Assembly (NCBI RefSeq): GCF_000006405.1
Contig: NW_003201290.1
Coordinates: 40,230-104,229, forward strand
Source of the DNA: Perkinsus marinus ATCC 50983
Taxonomy: Eukaryota > Perkinsozoa > Perkinsida > Perkinsidae
Length of the DNA: 64,000 bases
Reading direction: 5' to 3'
Shown: positions 43,583 to 55,853 of the stretch, piece by piece
Layout of the letters: the number at the start of each line of letters is the position of its first letter
Numbering within the stretch: the stretch's first letter is position 1
The notes under the pieces: model-generated
The model's database searches: none
Told to the model about the DNA's origin: nothing
Seen by the model: only the letters and a program-made list of their open reading frames with translations
Program-made: the position numbers and the translations under genes

Positions 43583-45892
43583 ATGCCATTTTGTCGACCA
43601 TTACTACCGCGAATAACTATCGTCCAGGGTCGGCGGACGCTAGTGTCGGCGAGCAGTGAATTCCTTGATCCACTGAAACGTGTAGAAAACCTCGTGCGAA
43701 GGATAACGGACAAGGAATGCCACGTGAATGGAGCTCCTAGGGTGACTAGGGAGGATGCCCGGGACTTGCTCACCTACATGCAGCTCATGCGCCCGGCAGA
43801 GATCTCTATGGTTATCCATTACATGACGAAGGCGCGGTATGAAGATAGGGATTTTTGGTATGTCGGGAATACGAGTATCATTTAGCTACTGGGCGCTTCT
43901 CGTGGGTGCTGCTTCTCACTTGGTGCATGCGTGATGACGGTATGTATCCGTAAATCGATTGCAGTTATTACCTGAGGAAATCGTACAATACGATGGTCCG
44001 AACTTGACAGTGGATTAGCGTACTGAGCATACCTCGTCAGCCGTCGCCTTTAAGCGACTCTTCAAGCGATTCACTCCCTCCACCTCAGGCGAGACCTCCG
44101 TCGGGAACTGTGTTGTAATAGCGTCACTGCCAGCTTCCGTGTCCGTGACCTGAGTATGGTCGTCGGTAGTCTCAATTCAGTGGAGCTCCTGGATGCCCAG
44201 GTGGGGTCATCAGACAGGATACACTGTAAAAGAAGTCTCATCTCAGACGCTCGCATGCTTGACGGCGAGCACTCGACAAGCGGCTTGCACGTTGAATATG
44301 GACTCGCTCATGCCTCTTATTAGGACCTATATTAAACTCAGTGATACGGGCGTGGGTAGAAAACGTCCTCAAAAAGCCTAGGGTCATTTCGCGTGGCCCT
44401 GTCAGCATCCCCTGAGGGTGTTTTGAAGGCCCTGGGGGCGACCGACTTCTACCCGATCACTTCGATGTGTGCTGACTACCTCCTCAACCGTCCCGCTGTT
44501 GTTACTTCGTCCAACGTGGTGGAGATATTCTCAGGGTTGGCTACATTGAAGTATGATGGGAAACACTGTTATGAAGTGATGGAGCTACTAATCATGTCTA
44601 ATGATCAGTGCTGTATTCTCAGGCTTTATTACGCAAGTGTCGCTTTTGGATCCTCACCATGCCCTACGAGGCTGTAGCTATCTTGTTGCAATCAATGGCT
44701 AGGGTCAAGATGAGAGACTCCGAGCTTGTAGGCCCAGTCGTTACTAGTTGTGGTCGTTGCTGTTGTTGTTGTTGTTGCTGTTGTTGATGTTGCTGTTGTT
44801 ATTGTTGTTGGCTCTGACACTCAGCCACTTCCGTTGTGGACGTTCAGTCTATCACGCTCAGGAGGGTAAGATTGCTCTGAGGCTTGCAAACGATATCGAG
44901 AAGGCTACAACTAGCGAGGAGATCGCCAGCATCGCTGTGTGGATGGGCTCACTGACTCATCACTTCTCGAAGCTCCATGGAGAGTGTAACAATGACGCAT
45001 TTTTTCCCGCCTGCGTACATTCCTTGCCTTCAGCCCACCCTACTCTACAGAAGACTATCATCAATCACTTACCCTCGGTCGTCCACACTATGTCTGCCGA
45101 ATGTCTGATGCTCACAGTTCCGCCACTGCCGTTATTGCTCACGGGCACTCCACCAAGAAACTTCAGGGATGCGATATTCTCGGAGAAGTGTCGTCAAGAA
45201 CTCCCTTCCTTCATCAAAGAGGGCCTCTGTGCGATTATGTCAGCAGCGTAGGTCGACGACATACTGTGTACTGCATCAGCAATTGTAGTTTTAGATATCG
45301 TCTCGGGTATACCTACGATACGAGCTGGTGGGAAGAGGCTTCTGAGTTGACGGTGAAGCCGGTGATGAGCCATGCATGGAGTGCTGTGAGTGTGGCGACA
45401 GTAGCTTATCAGCTCACTCATTTGGGAGAAGCTGAGCATAACATTCATGCGACTTTGGACCAGTTAAAGGCGTTCCGCGAAACACGGAGTGAATGGTTCA
45501 CTCGAGCTGGAGACTCCCTGGCGGTCCAGATTGGGCGATGGTAAGGTAGAGAACTGCCATCGTGTTTAATTCTGTGGAGTCCTTTCAGGCCGCCCCGACC
45601 AGTTTCAACCCTTTTAGCATGTTTTATTAGAATGAATGAGTGCCCTCATCAGACGACGCTCGAACGGGCATTGGACCGCGTTGAAGTCGACATAGATCGC
45701 TATGATGGTCTTTCTCTTACTCAAGTTATCACCGCTATGGCAAAGTTTAATCTCATCAACATAGCAGTACTAGAGGACATCGAACGAAACTTCAAGTCGG
45801 GGCGAGTGAAGTTCTCGCGCTCACAACTACGAGCGGTCAAGAGAGCGTACGACGATATCGGACGTGATAAAGCATGCATGATGATTTCCTAG
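43583..45892 (+). CDS. Multi-exon helical-repeat protein, possibly mitochondrial
   Basis: Unrecognised. The start at 43583 gives a basic, Leu/Arg-rich N terminus (MPFCRPLLPRITIVQGRRTL) resembling a mitochondrial targeting peptide. The body is helical: LKRVENLVRRITDKECHVNG, EDARDLLTYMQLMRPAEISM, AIHSLHLRRDLRRELCCNSV, VEIFSGLATLKYDGKHCYEV, and a final exon LTQVITAMAKFNLINIAVLE before TAG at 45890. Repeating helical pairs with 'xxMAKFNLxNxxxLExIE' resemble FASTK/OPR-type organelle RNA-binding repeats; I rate that inference as weak. A (TTG)n tract at 44755-44812 interrupts it. Exon joins in the middle were not all resolved. Confidence 0.5.
44755..44812. repeat. (TTG)n microsatellite
   Basis: About 18 imperfect TTG/CTG units within the helical-repeat gene. 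Confidence 0.9.
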
Positions 45893-46305
45893 TTTCTGTA
45901 AGGGTTTCTGCTAGTCGTGAAGAGATGCGTTGGAAGTTCATCATCGTGTTACTTCAAGTAAAGGCCCGTACCTGAGGGCATTGAGACGTCTTGTCACTGA
46001 CACGATAATACACTTGCCGTTGGTGCCGTTCGGCGAGACATGTAGGTGTAAATGGATATGTTTTGTATGAAATGAATGAAGTCTCAGTATTACACAACGA
46101 ACACTTCATCAATGAAAAATATTATCATTGGCCCTCTAAGATTGATCCATTGGACCAAACATGGGTAGTATACACCCAAGAAAAGAGACGCAGAGAAATT
46201 TTCAACCCGGCACTTCACAAGAATAGCTGAATATGTATCTGTGCCGAGTTGGATTTGAGCACCTCGAATCAAATAACGAATGAGAAGCTGCTCTCCTAAA
46301 GAGAC
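45893..46305. other. Convergent intergenic region
   Basis: Between the helical-repeat gene (plus) and the secreted protein gene (minus). Nothing recognised. Confidence 0.5.
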
Positions 46306-46803
46306 TTAAACATCAACGTCAAAGAGCTCAATCTTTTCTAGAGCAGAATTCTTGAGCAACTTCACGTCGACACCAGAGATCTCTACCTTTAATGATCTGG
46401 GAGACCCTTCGCGAATCGTAAACCATCCCAAGTCCGGCTTGATAGGGGCTCTGTTACCAAACTGGGGACAGCGGCGGCGGAATTCATTCAGCATATTCCT
46501 GTAAACGGAAGTATTGTCGATATAATCTTTCAAGATCAGATCACTTGGCTCATCGTCGGACTCCAACTTGAATATGTGGTTATACGGAGTACTGCTCTGC
46601 CCACACTTGAAAAGGATCCCGATGGTCTCCGCGTCGGAGTTCACCGTGACCTTCATATATAGGTTGGAGGGTTGTCCATATCTAGCAGTGTATTCACCGT
46701 CGTAGGGCTTTGATGTGACCCCACTCATACCAAGCTCAATGTGACGACAAACAGCAGCAGGGAGACAGAAGAGTCCGATCACGAGAGAAGTCTTGGAGGC
46801 CAT
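46306..46803 (-). CDS. Secreted protein, unknown family (165 aa)
   Basis: Single exon from ATG at 46803. Residues 1-19 form a signal peptide (MASKTSLVIGLFCLPAAVC). The mature part is a compact, strand-rich domain (HIELGMSGVTSKPYDGEYTA, ETIGILFKCGQSSTPYNHIF, GWFTIREGSPRSLKVEISGV) with few cysteines (one pair near residues 67 and 109). It ends EKIELFDVDV. No known domain is recognised. The layout suits a lineage-specific extracellular protein, as for the gene at 7.4 kb, but they share no sequence I can see. Confidence 0.75.
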   Translation of the reverse strand: MASKTSLVIGLFCLPAAVCRHIELGMSGVTSKPYDGEYTARYGQPSNLYMKVTVNSDAETIGILFKCGQSSTPYNHIFKLESDDEPSDLILKDYIDNTSVYRNMLNEFRRRCPQFGNRAPIKPDLGWFTIREGSPRSLKVEISGVDVKLLKNSALEKIELFDVDV

Positions 46804-47586
46804 ATCAACACGCTAAGCCTGGTTCCCAATATGTCTTTGCCCGATAACGTAGCACGAGACATTCGACTAGTACACAATGGTGTTGTGTCGGTCGTCGTGA
46901 ATGCAGTCGTTCCGGACTGCATTCACACTGAAAAGATACGGAGTTGCGTGCACTCACGTGCATACATCCACGAATTCTATGCTGATGCCTGGCCGCTCTT
47001 ATCACAAAAGTTCTGTACGGCACATACGCGCATCAGCTTGGGACCATACGTCACGTATGCCCACGTACGTACCGTATCCACGTATGATACGTGGATCCTG
47101 ATGCAAGAATCAGATTCAGAGATTCAGAGAAAAATCAGCCAATAATTCCGATGCGTGAGTAAAATCGACACAGAAAATCGACGAGAAAAATCAAGATGCA
47201 GCGTCATACCTCCTCAAGTTGCTAGCACATCGGCATCAACTCTAACGAAGCACGCGACGGCGTTGGACTTTCAACTTGCACACACATGTGAGGTTATACT
47301 ATCCGCTATGATCCGTACGTGAATGCCACTCGAACCGCATGAAGCGTCGCCATATGGCGCATTATGACGCGTGATAGTGCGTTGGGAGCGTTGCGGTGCG
47401 TTGCGCACCGACATCCCGAACCGGGATCACTGTAGGAGACGCGCTATAATGATGATGGTCAGCTTCCACCCACACCGGTTTGTCCAGTGCCTCACAATGA
47501 CCGAGAATCCCGACTACTGCACTTACCACTTTTCGACTTACCACTAACTATGAAGAGTTAGGCCCTGAAACTTCAAGGTCACCTGC
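46804..47586. other. Intergenic, with small palindromes
   Basis: No gene supported. ATCCACGTAT, one base, ATACGTGGAT at 47076-47096 is a perfect 10-bp hairpin in a stretch dense with ACGTA motifs. Confidence 0.5.
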
Positions 47587-47805
47587 CCCAACGGTCCCTG
47601 CCGAAGAACATGTGTGATTTGCCGCAAACATGAACGACGATGGTAGGAGCACCGAAGGCACTGTATTTCTGAAGTCGAAGGTCTTCGAATCTTCAGCCAA
47701 CTTGACTGACCTCCAAGACCTCGTTAGTTGTATCAGTGAGCTCCGCTTTACTAATCGTCTTCGCGTCCTCCAACAACTTCTTGGTATCCGTCTCGTAGTA
47801 CTGGC
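47587..47805 (-). pseudogene. GST-kappa C-terminal exon fragment
   Basis: Matches 49700-49920 of the intact GST-kappa gene over about 215 bp with roughly 10% differences by eye, same orientation, 2.1 kb away. It still encodes FGAPTIVVHVCGK-HMFFG, but the following GSDRWEH is altered (GRDRWG) and the last residues are lost. No other exon is present next to it, so it is a broken partial duplication. Confidence 0.75.
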
Positions 47806-48324
47806 CTAGACGGTGCTATATCTGGATTGTGATATCTCGCTGAGCGAGACTGCTCTTTGCTGGAGGTTCTCTATCGAGCGCTACTCATTTCCACTTGGAG
47901 TAGCCAACGCAGATACCGTCTCGATGATGCAACATCAAAGCTCATGCTAGATGCCTGATCTTCATATCAGCTCCCTTCGTTGTTTTCGATGCTTGAGACT
48001 TGGTAGATGTTCGTTGCTTAGACCAGCTCAAAATTGAAGCCGAACGTAACCACTCGGCGAAAAAACATGGTATATGTGTCGTTTCTACTCGGTGGGAGGG
48101 AATTGAATCCTCGAAAGATTGCTCCGTGGCGCCCAACTGAGTTGGAACAACTCGTCATAGGAAAGCATTCAGCTTTGATGACGATCAGTAACGCAGTTTG
48201 GTTGCAATCATCAAATGTTCATCAAATATGCCATCTTCGCTGCTATCATCGCAACGGTGTCCAACTCATCCAGTACTTTGTCTCGGCTTGCTTCCGGACT
48301 GGCCGGACTGTTCAATGTGAGTTT

Positions 48325-48458
48325 GCTAGGCAGTGTGGGACAATATGCACATAGTCAACACATGTGTTCATGACAATATGAAAGTTCTGAGGGAGTTTTG
48401 GTAAATTCTTGTTGGTTCCTGGATACTTCTACCCTAGTTCGTATATAGACTCACGTTG
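48325..48458 (-). repeat. Dispersed ~140-bp repeat, copy 6
   Basis: Reverse orientation: GTGTGGGACAATATGCACAT, AGTCAACACATGTGTT, AATTCTTGTTGGTTCCTGGA, CTTCTACCCTAGTTCGTAT. It ends upstream of the hypothetical gene at 48.57 kb. Confidence 0.75.
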
Positions 48459-48565
48459 AACACGTATTACAACACTGTTGCTGGGCAAGGTCTCCAGCAG
48501 AGATTCTCCACAAACAGTCGATGAACACAATCTCACTGCGTGTTATTGTGCTCAATCAGACGTAG

Positions 48566-49206
48566 TTGACTCGGTTGAGAGAGCTCACCGGTACCTCGGA
48601 ATCACACAGTTTCGGATCTCAGGATTTTCCTCCCCTGCAAATAGCCGATTCAAACTTCTGCCACTATAACAATCGCGAACAGAAGGAGGACAGGAAATTA
48701 CTGTGGGTGATTGTGAAGCCAGAGAGTGAGCTGCAAACTCTCTACATCGTATGCCCGCGGACCTTCCAATGGGAAACATTCCAAGTTGAATTGTAAGCCT
48801 ATCTGGGGATGAAGCGCATCAACTATGCCTCAGTTCTGCTTTTGGACGCTTGAGCCGACATTATCCTGGTGGCCACGACATGTGGAATCCCGGGAATGCG
48901 AAGGAAGCCGAGCATCGTGATTACAATTCAAGTGACATCGAGGATCCCCTCAAGGGAAAATTTCGGATAAGTCCTTCTTCGGAGCCAGCGAAATTTTGTT
49001 CTGAGGCTGTCCATGCGCTGAAGAAGCATTATGGCAGCTTCAAGAAGATGTGTGGTCAGTATCGAGCGGCGGTCTTAAGCCAACCGCTCCATTTGAAAGT
49101 CCCCGAAAAGAGTGGTCGCAAATTTTCATTCCGACCCAAAATGCCCTCCAAACTCCTGTCGTTAAATCTCCCCAAACTGAAAAAACTTTCCTTCAAACGT
49201 CGTTGA
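48566..49206 (+). CDS. Hypothetical protein with basic tail, two or more exons
   Basis: Unrecognised. A 41-nt GT-AG intron at 48793-48833 joins WVIVKPESELQTLYIVCPRT-FQWETFQVE to FSAFGRLSRHYPGGHDMWNP in one frame. The C-terminal half is helical (SEAVHALKKHYGSFKKMCGQ) and ends in a strongly basic, Leu-rich tail (SLNLPKLKKLSFKRR). The frame is open upstream of 48566 and no convincing ATG was fixed, so the 5' end is provisional. Confidence 0.5.
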
Positions 49207-49627
49207 GTGAAACTTATTCATCATAGCCTGGGAATGCTCATGCTTCAAGGATTCTCTACAACTGTTTAACGTGCTCGATTGGAGGATGGATGTCCGTCGT
49301 CCTGCATGATGCTACTGTGTTGTTGAATACGAGTGTCTGGTTGTTGTATCGTAGTTGTCAAAAATCTTGGTGATAAAAACCATGCACTACTACTAATGAC
49401 ACGTGGGAATTCAGCTTTCGCACCCAGCGCGACTCGACGTATAATCCCCGACTGTTGGGCGAACATCATAGAATGCATGCTGAATGTATACGAAGATGTG
49501 AGCTTTCATGATTTCATTGAAGCACAGGAAAAATGGTTAAGTTGCCTCGTATCGTCACTGGCAACCAAAGTCAGCCTGTGATAATCACATGAAACTACCA
49601 AAAACAAGTTCAAATGTCTCTGTGGGA
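49207..49627. other. Convergent intergenic region
   Basis: Between the basic-tailed protein gene and GST-kappa. Nothing recognised. Confidence 0.45.
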
Positions 49628-50561
49628 TTAAAGTCGGCTGTTTGGAGTTTTCCTCGCCGGATTAATGCCGTAATAGTCCTTATTGAGGAGGAAGGCAATG
49701 TGCTCCCAACGGTCGCTGCCGAAGAACATGTGTGGTTTGCCGCAAACATGAACGACGATGGTAGGAGCACCAAAGGCATTATATTTCTGAAGTCGGAAGT
49801 CTTCGAATCTGCAGCCAACTTGACTGACCTCCAACGCCTCGCTAGTCGTATCAGTGAGCTCCGCTTTACCAATCGTCTTCGCGTCCTCAAACAACTTCTT
49901 GGTATCCGTCTCGTCGAGGCCGGCGGTCGTACAAATTCCACGTAAAAACTCGTCATCTAGAGCGACACTTCGGAACTATACCGTAACGGATATACTCCTC
50001 ACTGATTTGAGCTAGATTGTTCTGTGCATCTCTGAGACTCTTATCCTCCCAGACAGCCTTGAAGGCGGAGTCAGTGAGCTTTTCTCGTATCTTCTGGTTT
50101 GGTGCGGCCGCTAGTAATCTGGACACGGCCTTATAAGTTCGAAGTTGTCATCCTCTCGAGGAACTCGCCTCTGTATCATGATGATCTGTAGAGCCACTTG
50201 AGTGAAGAAGTTCTTCGGTGTACGGAGCATTGGAACATCGAGGATCCGAGCGGACCTCCTACCAGCGGTTTGAACAATAAACGAATAGTGCTTAGCAGCA
50301 TTCACCGGAGATCTTCCTGCATGAACCTTCCCTTGTTGAGGACCACAGCTGGCGGGCGGTTATTGCTACCCTTCATAATGCCTCCAAGGAATACCGGACG
50401 TAATACCACACGGATATCCCATATGGTACCTATGACCACCTAGTAGATGCTTACCGTGCAGTACTCGCCCTACTGTATTGCTTTAGTGTCTGCCAGGCGA
50501 GATATGTATATGGAGATATGACGTCGTAGAAGAACTCGAGCTTGGCCTCTTGAGACACCAT
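49628..50561 (-). CDS. GSTK1: Glutathione S-transferase kappa-like protein
   Basis: DsbA-fold, mitochondrial/peroxisomal-type glutathione transferase. The start at 50561 gives MVSQEAKLEFFYDVISPYTY then LAWQTLKQY, matching the FYDVLSPYSWL start of kappa GSTs. The second exon encodes IRVVLRPVFLGGIMKGSNNR and PPAVVLNKGRFMQEDL; the third LDVPMLRTPKNFFTQVALQI; the fourth KIREKLTDSAFKAVWEDKSL; the last NAFGAPTIVVHVCGKPHMFF followed by GSDRWEHIAFLL and the C-terminal ARKTPNSRL. All follow the known family order. The intron-exon structure is normal for the window. Two broken relatives lie at 32.5 kb and 47.6 kb. Confidence 0.88.
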
Positions 50562-52010
50562 AGGGCAATGGTCAACACAAGGCTACCGCCACAAGGCACA
50601 TGGCTACCACCCAGAGCGACTGTGAAACTACGCTCGAGAACGGCGTGGTAAATGTAGTCAACTCAACCAAGCAATGGAGACTATTTTCTGTACTTCGCCT
50701 AAGGAAAACTTGCTAAGTATCCGATCGCCTAGCCAATACCAGAATTCGTATACATTCTGTAACTCAAAGCTAGGCTGTTCATGAGGGCACCCCAACACGA
50801 TAGCATCAGATGAACCAACACTTGACATGATGCACGGAACATGCGCTTAATATACAACAGAAGAGAATGAGAAATATGAGTGATTGAGGAATACTAATAC
50901 GCCTTGCATGACATTGCCAGACCAAAGAGCATGTGCACTGCGACCTGATAGGGTTGGTATATTGCCGAGGAACAGCACATAACAATGTCATAACAATCTG
51001 TACTCGATGGTCAGGCGAGTTGAATCAGCCTAGTTTGCTCTGGATCATACTACCCACGACTCGTGAGTGGATACACATACGACAAATACGGACACCAAAC
51101 TTCCACTCATGAGTTACGAGTGAAAGTTTGGCCTCCCTATTCCATTGGAGTACGACCTAATAGCTTCTCTCTAGAATCGGGTGTCGATATCAACGACTTC
51201 ACTGTGTAGTGCCACACCAGAAGAGAACAGGACTATGTTGTTCCGGAGGGAATCGTCTATGTCAAAACTAAACAGTTTGCGTAACCTGGGCTTATAGGGT
51301 GTTGCACTGCCTCGGGGTCTGACGTACTGAATCTTCAGGCTTCTCCCATGCACAGGGATCAAGTATTGAAGTTGGCACTCCATGAGACGCAATAGAGTTC
51401 ACTCCGACTGACCGAACGCCGCCGTCCTGATCAATCAGACAGTCTTCTTCTTCTCATTCTACATCTTGGTCGCGGCACGACCATTGATGACCTTCTGCCG
51501 CCAAGAGAAAACCTGTCGCTAGAATAACTTCATTATACATCCGCGAAGATCCTTCTTGTTGCCTTACAGTGCCTCCGACAGGCTCCGATCTCTCATGACC
51601 GTATTTCCGAATGGAGGCCAAGGCAAACCTCTGTTGCGAATCTCTTCAGCCATCAATCAGACAGTCGAGTTCAAATATTTGAGACTAAGTACTATAGAGC
51701 GAGCGAAATTGCTAATGAGTGGGTATTGAGCTTTGCTGATGGCTCAGCTCAGCGTAGACCACCAACGTCCTAGTCAGCTTCTAAACTCGCGCGATTGAGC
51801 TGCATTGCTGACCATCACCTTGGAGAGTCCCATGAACCAGATGACGGTCGCGAATTCTCGTCCGCGCCTGCTAGTGTACACGACGTCTTGTTGATCAACA
51901 ACAAGCCCAGACAAGTCGTCAACAACACAACTTCGACGAGGAGTGGTAAGAAACAGGAAAACGTTGAAGAGAGATATGATGCACAATCGTGAGAGAATGA
52001 CAACCAGAGA
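50562..52010. other. Intergenic with a possible small minus-strand coding piece
   Basis: Minus-strand frame 51383 to 51171 (MECQLQYLIPVHGRSLKIQY... IDTRF) is about 70 codons and looks protein-like, but has no recognised family. Sequence upstream of it on the same strand has several stops. I do not call a gene. Confidence 0.35.
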
Positions 52011-54010
52011 TCAGAACCACGATCCAATAGAGCTGTTCTCTTTGATCTCCCTTTGATTCTGTCGAGCTTCCCGAGACTTCTGTACATTTGGCTTGGCCTT
52101 ATTCTTCGACCGCAGTTGTCGATTTACCTACTATACCATACCACAACCGACTCACCAAACAATGCGGAAATTACCTTCGCCCGAACGTCCTTACCCTGGG
52201 GTTTTCGCCTTTGCTTTCGTAGAACATGATTCTGGCTTTTGATCACCCGTCGCTTTTCTTCTCTATCCTCCCACTCCGATGCCGTAGACTGAGCCGAGAC
52301 GAGGTATTTTGCAAGTAATCGAGTAATACGCCGCTCACCTCCGGACCATCACTAACAGCTCCTTCACCATCAACATCCACAGTTGGGGAGCTTTTGGGAT
52401 CTGCCTCCAACCCAGCCAGAAGGTCATCAAGGGTGTCGTCTCCCTCGGTGAGGTCAGGACACTCCTCTTGGTCGAGACCCGCGAATGCCTAGGACAAACA
52501 GAATCCACAAGAAGTGTCGAAGGTATGGTATGCACCGCGCAGCTATCCATAAGCAGCTTATCTTCTCCTTCAGTGATGACACTAGCAAGGTTTATGCCCT
52601 CCACTTTGGTCTTGGCTCGGTAAACAGGCAAAACGTCCTCCTCGAAAGACGGCACTGTATCCACCATATATTTGTGGTTTTTGGCGAAGTAGGTCGCGAT
52701 GCATTCGACATCTCTACTCCAAGGAAAGGGCTCATACAGGGCCTTGAATGAATCCTATAATACCTTTCAAAGATACGTTTAGCGTCGGGATTTTCGACAG
52801 AAAGGACTTGAGGGAAATCGATGACGTAGACCTCGTAGTCTTCTACCTCACTGGACTCATCGAGAGGATTTACTCGTCTAAAAAGGAGTCAATGACTGCA
52901 ATGGAGCTGACGACTATCATACACTGTCCGTATTAAGAGATTGAACTCGTTGAAGTCACCATGAATGACACCGCTTTGAGCTATACTGAGGAGCAGGGAC
53001 CTGAAGCCAGAAGTCATTCAGCCTTGGATACGACAAGCTCATATCATGCCGACTCCGAACACTGTTATAAGAAGGCTTTATTCCTTAGTACATGCATCGT
53101 TCGAGAAGTATCTCTGGCTTTTCCAGCTTCCTTATTTGACACATGGGAGTGGCGTCATCGAGGTACTCCATCACAATAGCATGTCTATTGCTACCAACAG
53201 GCTCTGGTACCTTCACGCAAGAACTCTTCTAATGCTACACTCAGTAAGTAAGGCTCACAGGGAAGCCGGCGTTGTAGAGCTCAGTGAGGTAGGCGTACTC
53301 CTTAGCAGCTGCTAGACGAGCCAAGTACATCCTAAGGAGATCCAACATAGTAGAGGAACCCTTTAGGTTCGGCTTACCAGCTTGCAGACTGCCGATGCTG
53401 TAGGTAGTCTCTGTTCTCTTTTACTGTCTTGAAGGACACTCTACCCAAACGGTGGAACTTGATAACAAGTTGTCGACCTGCAACCAACAGAGTTTCCCAC
53501 TAACCTCAGTTCCCCTTGCTAGGACCTTCATCGTCAGTGCAAACGTGTATATCACTCTCCTTCCCAACGCCTACCCTCTGCCCAACTCCAGCGATATTCC
53601 CACGAGACATCAAAGTCCTGATTTGGCGATAACCTCTAGGAAAAGTAAAAGGGCTTCCCTACCTGAGGGCGAGAAAGTCGTAGCCGTTGTAAGTGAGCTT
53701 GTAGCCATCGTAGGTCTTCCCGTCGTGTGCCACCAACTTGTGCTTGAGTAGATTCTGCAGAGTCTTGAAGCAACCTGATTGGCCATAAAAGCCGACTAAC
53801 TAGGTGAGACTCGTACCTCCACGTTTGAGCCCAGCAATGCTCTCCACCAACTGCAACGGGACCAGCTCGTGGTTCTTATGGCCAACCTCGAGAGCCTGAG
53901 GCAATGCAAGGGTGAGGAACTCATTATGGTACGCCGTAGCAAGTCATTACCTGTAGGACTCGTAAGTCCTCCTTGCTGAGGTAGCGGAAGATCTCACAGT
54001 CTAAACGCAT
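52011..54010 (-). CDS. RIOK2: RIO kinase 2, late 40S ribosome maturation factor
   Basis: Atypical kinase/ATPase needed for the last cytoplasmic steps of small-subunit assembly. The start at 54010 gives [20 protein letters not shown], the winged-helix N terminus. Then [95 protein letters not shown], the catalytic [15 protein letters not shown] (HGDFNEFN), [19 protein letters not shown] (metal-binding DFPQ), and [20 protein letters not shown]. The C-terminal Glu/Asp-rich tail and basic end ([20 protein letters not shown]) fit the family. Stop TGA at 52011. Several short introns. Confidence 0.93.
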
Positions 54011-55853
54011 GAAGGTAAAGGCTACTGAGGCTCGTCAACGTAATCAACAGGCAACAGGTAACACAATACGTAGAAGTGGGAGAAGCACTGTCAGCAACAG
54101 ACGACATGTTAGTCATCATACTCATCACTTTAGGACAACACGCCTGGTTGTAGCTACGCATGCATCCCAAGGCCAGTGCTACTGCACTGACCTTCAGTAA
54201 AGCAGTCGTCTAGATCGGCAATAGATGTATGGTAATGCGGCTGATAACGTATAGTACGAGACTGCCTCCGAAGGTTGCAGTCAACTTTCAATGAGGACCT
54301 CTAGATGCCTCCCTACCCCCAACTACCACAACTCGGCTCTCCGCGGCGCATTATCCAATACAGACACATCCAGTTTGGAATACACCTAAGCTGCAATCAG
54401 GAGCAAACGAGCCTGATCATGCTCAGCTGCTATCATCGAGTTGTCCCTCCAAACCACGGCAGTACCAAGACCGTATCACATGTTCTCAACTGTCTCGACG
54501 AGAGGCGTTCCCGCTACAGTCTAACTGAGTACTACTAAGTGCAATCATAGAAGTCTCCATTGTCTTTAGGTTCCCTGGTGTGAGTCCAAGGCCCTGCAGG
54601 TGGATCCAGCTACAGATAGAGCGCTCATTTGGCTTAACTGATGCCTGTCGGTGCATGCCGGTCCCTTCTATCTTGTGTAAAACCTATAATACTCTCCACC
54701 GATATCCTTAAGACCAACACAGACTACTATAAACTTGGGGGAAGTATATAGCCGTAGGTTAGCAACAACTACGGGCCTCGACAAGTCTACCCCTCGTTTA
54801 ACCTCCCTGACACGCCTCTTTAAACAGGCCAATGACCGCATCAGCATTTTACATCCGCCAAGAGTTCCAACATGGATGAATCAAGAAATGTCCGTCGAGT
54901 ATGGTTGAAGTCCAGCTCGCTTCCTGCCTCCTCGTCTATGCTTCAAGCTGGACCTATTGTGAATCTTCTATAAACCCTTCTTCCACTCGAGACAGTTTGT
55001 TCTCGTCCAATGGCCACACGACGGTCAGGTGAGAGGCTCCGAGGCAGGATATGGTCACTACTCGCATTCTCTGTCTAAAGGGCCGTTGAGGATGGGCCAC
55101 GCTGTTTTAGCCTTACTCACGTAGTGCATCTGAGAGAATACTCGGGAACCTCTGATCCCAGAGGCAAGCTGGTGACAGGCAGCTGAGGAGAGAATTCAAT
55201 GACGTACAGTATTGAAATTTGACGAAAGCACATAAATGCACAATATGCATCATTCGGACAGCGGAGCGATGCGCCGTCTTGACTTACAACAATGGCTTAG
55301 GGCAGCAGAACACTATCGAAACGCTTACTGCTGGATATCAGACTCCGGCTGCTGTTTCCTCGACTGATGTATTCATGAACAGCGAGTAGGACGACAGGAT
55401 ATTGTCACCACCTCATTGAGGTGTCTTTTATTTCACTGCACTGGGCAAGTATGTTATTGTGTTTTATCGTTATCAATAGAGGACCATTTGATAGTGCAGT
55501 GAGATGCCTCGCACAGACACAGTTATCACGCTAGTTACTATAAACTCCCAGGCCTGCCCATCGGAAATCATTCAAGTTGAATGATCCCACATACTGATGA
55601 ACCTCAATGCTGTAACTGGAAGCTCAGCCTTTTGGAGGATTGCATTTTTGAAATCATCGCGAACCCCACCTTCTACCGCTCCGAGAGAGCCATCCTTCCA
55701 TCTCTCGCTGAGCAGAGCTGCGTTGTCAATTCTGCTCAGCAGATTGCTCGAGATAGACAATTGCCTACCTCGCGAGGGTCACGGACAGGCTCATCTTTTC
55801 CTTTCCGATTAACCGTTAGCATAATCGACCTAGTTAATCGTCTCGAAGAGTGA
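54011..55853. other. Long region with unassigned coding-like segments
   Basis: On the minus strand an open stretch near 54680-54900 (MRSLACLKRRVREVKRGVDL, VVVANLRLYTSPKFIVVCVG) and another near 54530-54670 read as protein-like, but no family, start or splice pattern is clear. 55150-55570 has nothing recognisable. Confidence 0.35.

Noticed and set aside
48095-48135. tRNA T-arm (GGATTCAATTCCC)
   Set aside because: Stem has a mismatch at the loop base and no other arms are found.
54530-54900. Minus-strand gene
   Set aside because: Two open stretches of about 60-70 codons read well but have no start, splice signals I trust, or recognised family.
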